DNA of 64,000 nucleotides. Origin: Poronia punctata. Its lineage: Eukaryota; Ascomycota; Sordariomycetes; Xylariales; Xylariaceae. Position 1 is the stretch's first letter; each line of letters starts with the position of its first letter. Shown one piece after another: positions 12,101-24,450 of the stretch. The DNA lies in assembly GCA_022579005.1 (NCBI GenBank), contig MU401495.1, positions 50,816 to 114,815 on the forward strand, given 5' to 3'. The position numbers and the translations under genes are program-made. The notes beneath the pieces are model-generated. The model saw only the letters and a list, made by a program, of their open reading frames with translations. It was not told where the DNA came from and ran no database searches.

Positions 12101-15100
12101 TCCTATGCTCACAATCTCGAAGGGTGAGACACTTTGCCATCACGGTACTACGGTTGATCACAGAGTTTGACACGGCGCTGGGAAAAGATGGGGCGCAGGA
12201 GAAGGACAACGTCCGTCTGATTGATATTCTGGAGAACGACTCGAGCCAGGTGATGAACTTCAAGGACGAACTCTTGTCAGTCGCAGAAAGAAGCCGCCTG
12301 CAGCGAGGAATGCAAAATACGAACAGCAAGGGGGCTTTAATCGAACTGTGCACCAGCGATGTGTCGTATGACACTACGCTCTGGTTCAAGATATTTCCGA
12401 ACCTGATACGAATCGCGTACGACAGGTGCCCCTTCACTCTCACCATTGGCCGGGATTTGATTTGTAATCGCATCTTGCAAATGTACAAGGCCATATTTAC
12501 CATGTCGGAACCGAGTAGGGGACTGTACTACGGGTCCGACCCCGCAAACGCTCGACAGGGGGGGCGGACACCTACCACCACCCACCCCGAAGTTCTCGTC
12601 GAGCAGTGGAAGTTGTATCTCACTTTTGCCTGCACCACCTTGACCGACACGGGGAATACGCCCAACGGGTTGTCACCAGGCAACCAGCATCAGAGGAAGG
12701 GATCCAAAACAGGTGATCAGATTGTATCCGCTAGGATTTTGTTCAAGTACTTGATCCCGCTGTTGTCTGTCAATTCTGCTTCTGTCCGGGAGGCAGTTGT
12801 GCTCTCGATGGGGTCCATTAATATTCACATATACCGGACCCTGCTAGAGGAACTTCAGCGCCAGGTGTCTCGGTGTAATGACGAGGCCCGAGCGCGGCTG
12901 CACCAGAGAACCAACAGCGGGCCGAGGCACAACCGCAAGATGGACCTGCTCTGGACCGAGCTGACCCATGTTTACAAGTTGACATCACACTTTTTGAAGA
13001 GTCCGGAGGTCTACCAGAATGAGTGGATACTGAACAATCTGTGCACTTATGCACGGGACTTGAAGATGTTCCTGATGGACGGGGACGTACAGAACGACTG
13101 GGAGTTTCAGAAGCTCCGGCGACATTATTGTGGCTTGGTGGAAGAGTTGTTCGAAGGCATCAACCGCACCCAAGACCCTTCTCGATGGATGACGTTTGAA
13201 TCGCGAAAATCAGCCTTCACTCTGATGGAGGACTGGTGTGGCTTCTCTCCAAATCAGCAGCAGCTTCGTAGCAGAGAGGACGCGATGCGTCAGTCGTTGA
13301 TCAACCAACAGTCGCTGGGTGACAGGGGTGTCATTACTGCCGCCATGGAGATCGAGAAGAGAAACCTACGGACAGCGGCCCTAAGTGCTATGGCCTCTCT
13401 CTGTGCGGGGCCGATCAGCGTCACGACAGGGAGCGGCGTCGTTTTACAGTTCGATCTGAGGCGTATGCTCGCCTGGGTCGAAGCGATTTTCAATTCTGGA
13501 AGTGACAGGGTCAACGTCATCGGAAGGCGAGCGCTGAAGAACCTGATCATCTACAACCAGGGGTATCCTTACCTGCTGGAACACTGCGTCGGTCGCTGCT
13601 ATGTTACGGAAACACCAAAGGTGCTGGAAAGCTACTTCTCTGTCATCACCGAGGTCCTATTGGAGCACCCTGACTACCCATCACCATTCTGGAAGCTGCT
13701 GGGACTATGCTTGTTCACACTTGGCAACGACGTGAGCGAGATACGTTCCAGATCCGCCCGGGTCTTGAGGGCTCTGGACGAGCGACAGCAAGCTGGCCGA
13801 AGCTCCAAGATCCAAGACTTCGATATCAGTATCTCGGACAAGACGAAGGCGATATACAAGTTGGCACAGTTCGAAATATCCAAGCGGCTCGCAAAACAGC
13901 ACCCGGAACTTGCATTCCATATCTTCTCCGAGTTTACTCTCTACTTCAAGACCCTGCCCCAAGGTAGCCAACGGAACGTAGTGGCAATCATCCTCCCATG
14001 GATACAGGCTATCGAACTCAAGATCGACCCAAACGGCGGTCCCGTAGCACAGTCCTATGTCCTGCTCGCCAATCTACTCGAGGTCACAATCAAGTCTAGC
14101 ACGGCATTACACAACGAGGTCCAGGCTCTATGGCAAGCCCTAGCGACCGGTCCGTATCCCGGAAACGTCCGGCTAGTGCTTGACTTCATCATCTCTCTCT
14201 GTCTGGAACGAAGGGAGCAAAACTTTGTCGAGTACGCCAAACAGATTGTGGTTTTCCTGTCGAGCACGACGACGACGCCCGGGAGCAAAGTCGTCGAGTT
14301 TCTCTTGATGCAGATTAGCCCCAAGGCCATGGTTCCAAACGAGAAGAAGGAGGCGGTCCCGCCACCGCCGGATATTAATCAATTACCTTATTGCGCCGAC
14401 CTGTCCGACGCACTTCCAGTTGGCACAAAACAGGCTGGCCTCTCTTTGGGACAGTTGTCTCTTATTTTCCTAGTCGACCTGATGGTGGCACCCGTACAGC
14501 TCACAGCGGACAATCTTCCCCTCCTTCTACAGGTTGTTACGGTTTTGTGGGATCACTATACCCCCCTTGTGCAAGAGCAAGCACGAGAAATGCTCGTTCA
14601 CCTGATCCATGAACTCGTCATCTCGAGGATGGACGATGCCACGCCGTCGGATATCAAGAGAGCAATCGAGGGCTTGATCGAGGCGATACGTCGGAACGAT
14701 CGGTCAGTCGTCTGGGGCTACGAGGATAGCAACGGCAAAGTCGACGAACGCGACAACAAGGTGCCGCAAAGCATGGAACACCTTGCGACAGAGGTTGTCA
14801 AGACGTTTGAGATTACGTTCCCTGGTATCAAGAAACAGTGGGGCCGCCTCTCCCTCACTTGGGCCACATCCTGCCCTGTCCGTCATCTTGCCTGTCGTTC
14901 GTTCCAGATCTTCCGCTGCATCCTCACTTCTGTCGACCAAATCATGCTGGGCGACATGCTCGCACGCTTGTCGAACACGATTGCGGACGAAGATTCCGAG
15001 ATCCAGACCTTCTCTATGGAGATCCTGACGACTCTGAAGACACTCATAGTCAAGCTTGAGCCGGAGAAACTTTTGTCCTACCCGCAGTTATTCTGGACTA

Positions 15101-16830
15101 CTTGTGCCTGTCTGGAGTCCATCAACGAGCTCGAATTTCTCGAGGCCGTGGAGATGCTGGACCAGTACATAGAGAAGCTGGACTTCCATTCCACCAGCGT
15201 TCGGAGGGTTCTACTAGAAGGGCAGCCTCCCCGGTGGGATGGCTCGTTTGAAGGTATCCAGCCGTTGCTTTATAAAGGCCTACGATCGTCCATATGTCTC
15301 CAACCTACCTTGAACCTCCTGGATAAGCTTGTGCAACTGCCAAGCGACTCTCTCGTTGGCGGGGACAACCGACTCTTCTTCTCCATCATTGCGAACTTTC
15401 CCCGCTTCTTGCAAGCTGTCGAGAATAATTCTTTTGACGACGCAACATTGCAGACGGCAGATATACTCTACGCAGTTGCAGAAGCCCAAGAATTCACTTC
15501 TATATGCGATGCGCTGGCACCCCTGATCCAGTCCCGCGCTCAGTCGGGCCAAGACATGATAGCCCAGCTCTTCTCCGCTATCCGTCAATTTTTCCTACCC
15601 CAGCTTGATTTCAAGATGCTTACGATGCTCATGGGCTTTTTGACTAATGCAATCCCTTCAATGAAGCTCATGACAATGCGGATATTGTGCGTCATCATAC
15701 CCGAAATCGAGATGCGGAAACCTGAAATTGCCGGCCATGGACCCGATTTGATTTCTCCTCTCCTTCGTCTGCTCCAGACCGAATACTGCATGGAGGCCTT
15801 GGCCGTTCTGGACAATGTTGTTGCCGTGTCCGGTTCGACAATGGAAAGGCAGCATCTGCGAATGAGCATGACGCGATCTTCGTCCCGGGGCACGAGGAAA
15901 GAATACGAGCGGACACAAAGCTTGTTTGGCATACCTGAACCGTCCGGTTGGGCCATACCCGCCCCCGCCAAGAAAACCGAGACGACTCGAGCCAACATCC
16001 ACGCCGCCTTCTACATGTGCCAGGAGGAGGCAGTGGACGGCATCCAGACAGACCCGACGCCGACGCCCGAGGTCGAATTCCATACGGACGACTATCGCTA
16101 CGGGTACTTCGAAATGGGAGACAGGACAGAGACAATGATGTCGGATGATGGACGAGGCGACGGACACATGGGTGACTTGGTCACCAAACTAGACAGTCTT
16201 GATGACTTCTTTGACGATATCTCGGACACATCGCCTAGCGAGAGTCGTTCTTCGAGGACAGTGACGGAATTTGCGCCCGATACGTACGAATCTAGCGCTA
16301 GACTCTATGACGATGTGCTGCCGATCCTACATCAAGCCTCCAACAACACTTCGTTCCAAAACGGTTTTATAGACCGCCTCCCGGGGTCCAAAGAAAACAG
16401 CGCAAACACGATGAACCCCGCGGCTTTCAACTCAACCACGGCCACCACAACCCTCACCACTACCGCCAGGCCGGCCCTGCATCTGCGCTCAATCACTTCA
16501 CCATCGGCGCCTGCGTCATATCAGCCACAACTTTCCGAGTTCACGCCTGATGACGAGCTACTCGAGGACGTCTTCTCGGACGGCGAGGAAGACCGCCACC
16601 ACGGCCCTGCACCCAACATACCGCCCGAAAACTTCTTCCTCGAGAACATGATCAAGCCGATCAAGGAGTCGACCCGGTCGCACATGCGACGATTAACCGG
16701 CGGCCGGTCGCGCGACGCCGATCGTCAACTCGGCCTGTTCCGCTCTGCCGCCCAGGGCTCGCCCGCTGTACCCAAGGTGCCCACCACCTTTCTTCAGCAC
16801 AAGACGAACCCATCTGGTGACATGGCATAA
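8962..16830 (+). CDS. mor2: Cell morphogenesis scaffold, Mor2/Tao3 (PAG1)/Furry family
   Basis: Very large HEAT-like scaffold of the RAM/MOR network, which works with the NDR kinase (Cbk1/Orb6-type) in polarised growth and cell separation. Exons: 8962-9750 and 9847-16830; the 96-nt GT-AG intron is in phase 0 and joins the TVGEYALHVLFTS stretch to FIAHAEEKLNEC. Predicted length is about 2590 residues, within the family range of roughly 2300-2700. The N-terminal 250 residues are low-complexity, Ser/Pro-rich, with a poly-Asn run encoded by (CAA)n. The long middle is helical repeat sequence typical of the cell-morphogenesis N, central and C domains. The C-terminal 300 residues are acidic and disordered, with a DSLDDFFDDISD stretch. 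The start is uncertain: 8962 is the first in-frame ATG, but an upstream exon spliced at about 9005 would change the N-terminus. Family assignment comes from overall recognition of the long repeat region. Confidence 0.93.
9071..9109 (+). repeat. (CAA)n microsatellite inside mor2 coding sequence
   Basis: About 13 CAA/AAC units in frame as AAC, giving a poly-asparagine run in the disordered N-terminal part of the Mor2-type protein. Likely variable in length between strains. Confidence 0.9.
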
Positions 16831-17873
16831 AATAAAATTCACAATCTACGCGTTGCCTTTTTTTCTATCAAATTTGTTGTTTGCGCCATCTAGGAAACAC
16901 GCCGGGTACTTTTTGTCAAATGGGATATTTATTTATTTACCAGACAATATTAGAGCGACAGGGAGAGAAAGGAAGCAAGAGATATTACGGTTGGTGGCTG
17001 CAAAGGCGCGCTACCTAACCTAAGTACTAAGTAGCTATGAATAAAGTAAGTATGCATTATGTATGTACTCTATCATTTATCACACACGTCCGGTATAGCG
17101 AGGAGGTCGGGAAGCGTCATTTGATAGATAAAGTGAGGGAATGAAATATTTGGTATACTACCTATCTAATTTTAAGGAGAATATACGAAGATAAAGCATA
17201 CCAAGACAACTTAACGACCGCTACTGTTAGGATGCTACTTTTATCTATCAAATCAGATTCCCAATGACTTGTGTATTTCGCAAATATGAATCAAGCCGGC
17301 TAGTCGTCATTCTTAACATACATACATACCGAGTATCCTTCGCCAAAGCGCCTTGTCAATCATTGTGCTCCTAAGTAGGTAGGTGTGTAGAATCTCCTGC
17401 ACTTTTAGGCATGGTATGGGATCACAACACTTTCCTTCCATGCCTAAGATTGGCGTCTTCAAGTAAAGGCTTGTAAACTCGACACTACTACACATAGACT
17501 GCGACTGATATGATCGAGAGAGCAACGCGAAGGAAGGGCAAAGCGTACCTTGGGAAACTCCAAAAAAAAAAAAAAAGTCTCACTGGTATCTTGGAGAAAG
17601 GAAAACCAACATTAGCATCATCAAAAGTATTTCATTGAACTGTGAGACCAACCCTAATAAGCACCATATCCACTTCTAACCAGTAACTAGCCAGCAGAAT
17701 ATCCGCATCCGCAATCCTTCTTCCGTAAGTGGCGAAATTCTAGGTTAGGTGTTTCTCCGTCGTGCAGTCGGTGCTAATCATTGTGCCCTATTGCTCCCGT
17801 TGAGCAATGCGAGCAAGGAGGCGATAACGATATAAATATCATCTTGTCCCCGCGAGGAAGTAGAAGAAAGAAT
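16831..17873. other. Convergent 3' intergenic region (mor2 / dib1)
   Basis: Holds the 3' ends of two genes that point at each other. It contains a 15-A run at about 17562-17576 and no coding potential that I can support. Confidence 0.6.
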
Positions 17874-18650
17874 CTAGTAACGATAGCGTGTCGAGTAATC
17901 CTTGGGGCTGACGACGAGACCGCGACCTTTCTTGGCACCCCGATAGACTACCTCGATGATGTCGATAAGCTCCTGCTTATCCTCGAGCACGAAGTTTAGC
18001 TTGTTGTTGTTACCGGATCCGAGATCCACCATGATCAGCTTGTTCCGGAAGAAGAACATGATGGTCATTGGATCGTACAATTCGTACCTAGTATTGGTTA
18101 GTAGCTTCGTTTAAATCCGGCGCGCCGCTTACCAGCAGAAAAGAGTAATTAAAGAGAAAGAACTTACATGACATTGAAATCGGGGACGACTTCATTGTCG
18201 CATAGATATATCTGGACAAAGGCCATCATGTCAGCAAAGGCTCGAGCTGTGTGTGAGGGGAGACGAATATGTCGATTTGAAACGTACCACTGCAAAGTTC
18301 TTGATCTTGTCTGCGATGCGATACAGTACCTCGTCTTGCCGCATGCAATCTGGGTCGCTGTCCTATGGTTAGAAGATTGATGGTTAGTAACCCTGGTAAC
18401 CTTAGGGGCGGCGTATGCTTGGAAGCCTTACTTTACCAAATCGTAACACTGCGCACGAATATGTTAGCTTCGCCATCTCGGAAGAGGGGTGCTTATGCGC
18501 AATGTGACTTACCCACTACACGCTCTTCTTCCGATACTGCATGATATGAAGTTAGTATATCATCCGAATGGAATTTTATATGGCAAAGGACTTACATATC
18601 GCCTGATCCACGTGCCACCCAGTGGTCAGATGTGGGAGGACGAAAGACAT
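17874..18650 (-). CDS. dib1: U5 snRNP thioredoxin-fold protein Dib1 (TXNL4A/Dim1)
   Basis: Essential component of the U5 and U4/U6.U5 tri-snRNP with a thioredoxin-like fold; it leaves the spliceosome during activation. Six exons on the minus strand: 18650-18596, 18536-18513, 18448-18432 (17 nt), 18362-18288, 18211-18168, 18087-17874. All five introns are GT-AG and keep frame. They total 429 nt, giving 142 residues, exactly the human length. Recognised stretches are MSFVLPHLTTGWHVDQAI at the start, RFGKDSDPDCMRQDEVLY in the middle, MFFFRNKLIMVDLGSGNNNK, and the near-invariant C-terminus KGRGLVVSPKDYSTRYRY. The gene is head-to-head with urb1, 687 bp apart. Only the last exon appears as a visible open frame, so it is easy to miss without splicing. 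Confidence 0.97.
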
Positions 18651-19337
18651 TTTGTGGAAAAGTAATTGGCTGTGATTTGTATGTAGTCGTACTGAGCTTT
18701 AGAAGTGTCAAAAAGTATAGGTGTGGGAAACAGCAAAATGTTGCGTTTGCTACTTATCAGTGGACTGTTGTTTGAACCTTCCTCCTGATGTCCAATATAT
18801 GGTTGTGTACAAGTTCATAGAAACAACGGGAAGGTATGAGGTTGTTTGCCTAAGTGGGGCAATGCGATACTCTACTTCCGTCGTGAACCTAGGTACTGTG
18901 TATTACTGTGTGAAAATTTAGCTTGGCACAACTTGGCCCGGATTGAAGTGGGGCGTTCCATTTTCGAGGGGCGAAACCTTATACGGCCCCACCTGGGTAC
19001 GTGGTGTCTGAATTGTCTATGCCAAAAACGGAAAAGAATCAAAGCGGTCTGTCGCGGCAATTTGGACATTTTCTACGAGAAATCGCATGTTGCGATTGAA
19101 GAAAGTTGGTGTTGGGTGTGGTGCAGCGAAGCAGATACCATTTACTTAGCGGGATTGTAGAGGAAATACATAAAGTAGAGCTAGACGGCGCCTAGCGACT
19201 CCTTTTGGATACCCCAATGGCAGAAAAACCTATCCTGGATTAATCAATTGTTCCTGGAAGTTTTGTGAATCTTCCACTTCTCGCGTGACATCGGATCATG
19301 CGGCAGGGAAACCGATCGCATTCCACACAAATACGTC
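18651..19337. promoter_or_regulatory. Shared divergent upstream region (dib1 / urb1)
   Basis: 687 bp between the start codons of two divergently transcribed genes, one for splicing and one for ribosome assembly. It must contain both promoters. No specific factor site is claimed; the short frames inside have no protein-like character. Confidence 0.5.
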
Positions 19338-22300
19338 ATGGCGAAACGAAAGTCTTTTGGAGGTGATGGTCTTCAATCGGGGAAGAAGCAAAAGACCAAC
19401 CATGTTCACGAAGCGCCAACGTCCGAGGAGGTGCATACGGCGCGACAGCTCCAGCACCTGCTCACCTTCGAGCAAGATCTCCGAAAAGGAAGACATGGTA
19501 AGTTGAGGATATTTTTTGTGTACTAATCGCCTATGTAAGGAGCCCTTACTAATATGTATCTCCCCCAGGCTTGCAATCTTTCAAAATCGTACTCGATAGC
19601 ATCATTAACGACGACGAGAAGAAGCCGGCGCATTTGGAGATTCTCCTCGAATTCCTAGAGAGCTCGAGACCCCGCGAAGTTGAGGATGAAGTGCCTATCT
19701 ACCTACCCGATATCATGGAGACATGGAGCATGGCTTCCCAGATGAACAACGAGAACGTCATGTCTGCCGTTCCTGTGGTTCTAGCGCTCCTGCTGCGAAT
19801 CATATCAGCCAATGTGGATTTGGCGTCTTATGGGCTGGGAATCTGTCGCACTCTTCTCCAGAAGCGCCAACAAGAGTTGATCGCCAAGAATCTTTCGGCC
19901 GATAAGGGAAAAGACTTCATAATATCGCCTACACTGAGACTGCTTCGAGAAGCAATATGCTTGGATGGGGGCGCACTAGCTGCTCCGATATTCAGGGCAA
20001 GAGCCAACACGTTTAGGTCGTTGGCGAGAAATATGGGCCTCCGGTATATCGGCGAGGGGAAAGAGGACCCGAAGCGACCGTCTGTCAGGACAAACGCGAC
20101 CCGATTACTCCTCAGCTGCCTCAAGCTACTCCATAACGAAGCGAAGAGAGACATTTTGTTGCAGAAGGATATCGTAGCCGCGCTGATGAGACATCTCCGA
20201 GACGACCCTCCTTCCTTGATTTACGAGATATTGGACGTACTGAAGACATCCGTCGTGCAAGACAAGAAGCTACCTAAAGATGTCAAGATAAAAATCCTCA
20301 ATGCTCACTCGCTGACCCGCATTGCCTCATTATACGGCTATTCGAAAGAACTGCCAGCTATTGAGGGTGAATCTGAGGATAGGAAACTCTCTGTAGAGGA
20401 TGCGGCTCACGAGATTCTCTTGGTGACTTGCACAGATGCTACAGTAGGCATTCGTCGGTCGGAGCAAGGCTACTACCCTGAGGGTATATCCGCCGACGCC
20501 TTTGCCCTCGACACGGATGGTTCCAGTCACCTGGATTTCGGGCTCGACAGCATACCTTGGATGACCAAGTTTGAAAAGGAGGTCCCAGTTCGGAATATGC
20601 TCTTGGCCGAGTTCATTGAGTCGTTGAGGCCGTGGTCCAGCATAAAGCAAAGCGAACTACTTCTTGCTATCTTCGAAGCCTCTCCCGAACTTGTCGCCCG
20701 ATACTTCCTCCAGAAGAAGTCATTCACCTTTGAGCCTAAACTATCTGCTACGTGGATGGGCTACGCCGCGCTCTTATATAACGTAATCGAGTTACCCGTG
20801 CCGCCTTTCTTTGGCCGGGCCAATGGATACGCTATGGCACCTCCGCCAACTTCAGTTGTCCTGGACAACATTATCCCACCGCCGATGACGTTGAAGGCGC
20901 TAACACGTTGTTTAACGAGCAAGTCTAAACTGATTTCGTTTTATGCCATACGTATGCTCGTACTGGCCTTGAAAAAGCTAGACAGGGTGTTGGATATGCA
21001 CAGGGAGGCTTCTTCCTCACCTAATTCCCCCTGGGAAGAATCCGCTCGCCGAATCGTTGATGGTTTCTACCAGAGAATCCCGGATATGAAGGACATCATT
21101 GGTTGCTACCGCACACTCACCGACGCGGATTTACTCCAACGAGAAGCGGCAAGTCAGCTGATACTACTCTATTACGAAGTGATACCTCAATTTGCGCTCA
21201 AGGCAAAATTCGATGTTTCGCCCATACTTTTAGCCACAATACAGAAAATCGAGGCCGCCGAGGGAGTTAGCGAAAACCTAGTCATGATTGCATTAGAGTT
21301 GGAGCATCTGTGTGCAGTTGCTAAATACTCACCAAGCATGCGCTGGTTCTCACGGACGCCTGGGACGCCTACTTCACCCTTCACCACACTCCTCCGACTC
21401 TTCACTGAGAAGACTACCGCGCTATCCGGAGAGACGCTGAGTCAAGTTCTGTCTCATGTGGCGAACGAGTATCAACTTGTGGAGGGGGGCTCACGGCTGT
21501 CAGGTTTGGATCCCCTCATAGCTGCTTTGCGGAAAGCAGGCCAAACAGACCCCGCCATCTGGTCGTTCCTAGACAACTGCGCCGAGCGTTGTTCTAGGAC
21601 GCCTACGAAATATCTGGAGATGATGGAACAGCAAACTCAAAACGTGGACAAAGGACAAGGCTTCATACGGACATGTCCCCTTCTAGCATCGATCGCTGAA
21701 CAGCTGCCCTTTTTCGTCTCTAGTTCCCCAGGGCAAAGTTCACTTAAGCAGTTGGCTAGTCTGCTTCGAGATTATCTACGTTGTTCTCTCGAAGCTGGTG
21801 TCGATTCCATGTTCCTCGAGAATATGAGCAACTTGTTGAGCAATGGCATTGGAGATGCAAAGTTGGGCGGCAAAATCAAGCTGTCGAAACGGAAAAGTAC
21901 CTCAAAGTCGGGTGCGGATGTGCCCGCTGAGGGGCTCAACTCCTTGCCACAGACAGGAGAGGAGGCAAGCGATATATCAACATCCCAGCTAAGCCCACAA
22001 GAACTTGAGGACAAGTTGGCAGTCCCTATCCTAAGCAGCAAAGACAACTCACTTCTAAGATGGGCGAGTAAGCTGCCAGAGGAATTGGTTGAAGAGGATT
22101 ATGCGGCATCGCTCATCTTACTTCTCTCCTCCGAACACGTGAGCATACGCCAGGAAGCGCTTACCAACGTTGTCAAGATGGCGACAAAAATAAAGGAGTC
22201 TACCTACGAGGAGAAGGAGCAGATATGGTTGCTTCTCATGGAGCTGGCCGAGTCAGCTAAAGAAATAATCATCGATGGACCGCTTCCGAGCATTTTGGTT

Positions 22301-22825
22301 GTTTTCGCGTGCCGAGCGATCGATATCCTCAAGAACCCACTACACTGCCTCTATACTAAAGTTAACCTATTCCTCACAAGTGGCCCAGTATGGCAACCGG
22401 ACAGGATACCACTTCTACAGGCCATCCTTCAAGAAGGCCCGACGGTAGATGGAACCTATTACACCGAGATCAGCTGGCTTCTAGGCTTCCTTGTCGACAG
22501 CCTACGTACGCCACAGGATGTGGCTCTATTCCATCAACGCAAAGTGTTCGAGAGACTATTTGCTCTCCCAACCAACCCTTATATGGGGCCGAATCTTCGT
22601 ACGCAGGTGCTCAGGATTCTGTATCGGGCAACGTGCATCGCGGGAGGGAGCGATACGGCCATAACCCGATTTGGAGCTGTGAGTTGGCTTGTCTCTCAGA
22701 GAGACACATCACTGGACAAAATGGAGAGCGCGCTATACCAAGCGATGATCAAGAGATTATGGGACACTTGCGACCAGTCACGAATTACCACTTGGAGCAA
22801 GGGCAGCATCGAGAGGCTGGTTTAG
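19338..22825 (+). CDS. urb1: Ribosome 60S biogenesis protein Urb1/Npa1
   Basis: Nucleolar helical-repeat scaffold needed for early pre-60S particle assembly (Npa1 complex in yeast). Exons 19338-19497 and 19569-22825, joined by a 71-nt GT-AG intron in phase 1 (GRH|GLQSFKIV). Predicted 1138 residues. The first 55 residues are basic and hydrophilic (MAKRKSFGG..., GKKQKTNH), a likely nucleolar signal. The following region (from LQSFKIVLDSIINDDEKK) matches the Urb1 N-terminal domain. The segment after about residue 820 (LSSKDNSLLRWASKLPEELV to YRATCIAGG) matches the conserved C-terminal NopRA1-type domain. Yeast Urb1 is about 1760 residues, so this form is much shorter, but both conserved ends are present, which suggests a compact variant and not a truncation. 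A basic KLSKRKSTSKSG linker precedes the C-terminal domain. Confidence 0.9.
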
Positions 22826-24450
22826 ATACGACGAAAGATACCAAATCAAACTTTACCACACTTTTCCGTGCTCTCACTGTCGTTTATATACACGCATATG
22901 TAGTGTACGAAGAATGTAAAAGGTGCCAGGTCGTGGTTCTGTTTCGACTAACAATACCCTCTGATAGAGGGGATCGTCTTTACCGCATAACTCGACATCT
23001 CCACGTACATGAACACGTAGGCAGGTACATCTGAGTTCAACTAGATACCATCTACATATATGGTATCTACATGTAAATAGATTGAAGTGCTTACTCGTAT
23101 GTAAGAAGTTCCTGGTCTAGTAGGTACGTAAACCATCTTGCTGGGTCCAAAGTTGATTTTGTTGGGCATATGGGGAGAGCCCACCTACATGAGTAATGTA
23201 CCTAGTCCTAAGCAGGTATATAAGGTTAGGCGCTCTGTACCAGTATAACAAGCATACGTTATACAACAAGAACATAATATTTACACGTAGACAATGAATG
23301 ATTTGCATGTGTGTCCCCTAAATAACCAAGTCAACTCAGATAGCTTTAGAAACGTCAAACGTGCAGTGCCAGAATTTCCAAAATGGTAATTTGATAAAAA
23401 TACGTGTGCATGTAACTTGCGTAGGACATGGCTGTATGTGTACATGTGTTTGTGCTCCACGTAGGTACGTCTAGGTACATTACAGATGTGAACAATGGAA
23501 GTACAGAAGGTACCTAGACTAGGCTAAGGTATGTACATTCCCCTGTCCAGGCACGTCAGGACCAGCCTGGTAAACCGACCAAAACCAGGAAAGGTCCCTC
23601 CACACTACTCGTACCTAGTATTCAGTCAAGTTTTATCCATATTCATAACCATCCGGCCCATCCTCCCGGTATCAAATAAGCTCGATTTTGGCAGTTACCA
23701 AGCAATCCATCGTGGCCTTTACAACTCCCAAACAAGGACTTATATCGGTATTACCTACCAACCCCGCAACTTGTGGCCGCTCGATAAATCGAATTACTGG
23801 AACGCACACCGACCAACATTACCCATCTTTTGTGGCGGCTTCGCCTTGTGGTTGCCAAAAGCAACAATAACTGATGACCTGGCAGAGCTAGACGGCAAGC
23901 CTAAAATAAACCGATAGAATCGCCAGGGCATCGTCCAAAGTTTGCCCAGGCCCCTAGACGTCCAGGCCGGTCGCACTCAATACCTCTCAATAATTATCCA
24001 CCACACGCATTTGCCCGCGGCTGCGCGACTCTGACATTGTACATTGATCGTTGCTCGTTGCATTGTTCCCGATCCTTATGACCTTCGACGCCTTCACCCC
24101 GCACGCGCATTGAAAACCACAGGCCTACAGTACATCTACCTACAAATATTGTCTAGGACATCAATAGTCCATCATAACCCGCCGTCTCCCGATATCGTTC
24201 CCCCCATATAATCCTCCGATCGCTTATCGTATCCCAACTACGACTCCACCCTGGCGACCTGTAGCCAAAGCACCCTTGCTCCTAACCAGCCTCGTCTACT
24301 AAAGCAACAAGGCAGGAATCCATTTGTGCCTTAACTGAAAATAAACAACAATTAAAAATCTACTTCGCCGGGCCTGATCTTACAGGCACAACCTCTCAGA
24401 GCCCCTTCTACTTGTCTTATGACCGATCACAAATATACTATACATACTCT
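22826..24450. other. Intergenic region between urb1 and the 4E-T-like gene
   Basis: 1.6 kb holding the urb1 3' end and the promoter of the next gene. Rich in TAGGTA, CTCGTA and ACATATAT words (23040-23520), with no open frame that I can support. The pyrimidine-rich stretch at about 24180-24300 is typical of a fungal promoter or 5' leader. Confidence 0.5.

Noticed and set aside
22390..23034. 214-codon plus-strand frame over the urb1 3' end
   Set aside because: It overlaps the conserved Urb1 C-terminal domain in another frame and runs into the 3' UTR; a shadow frame.
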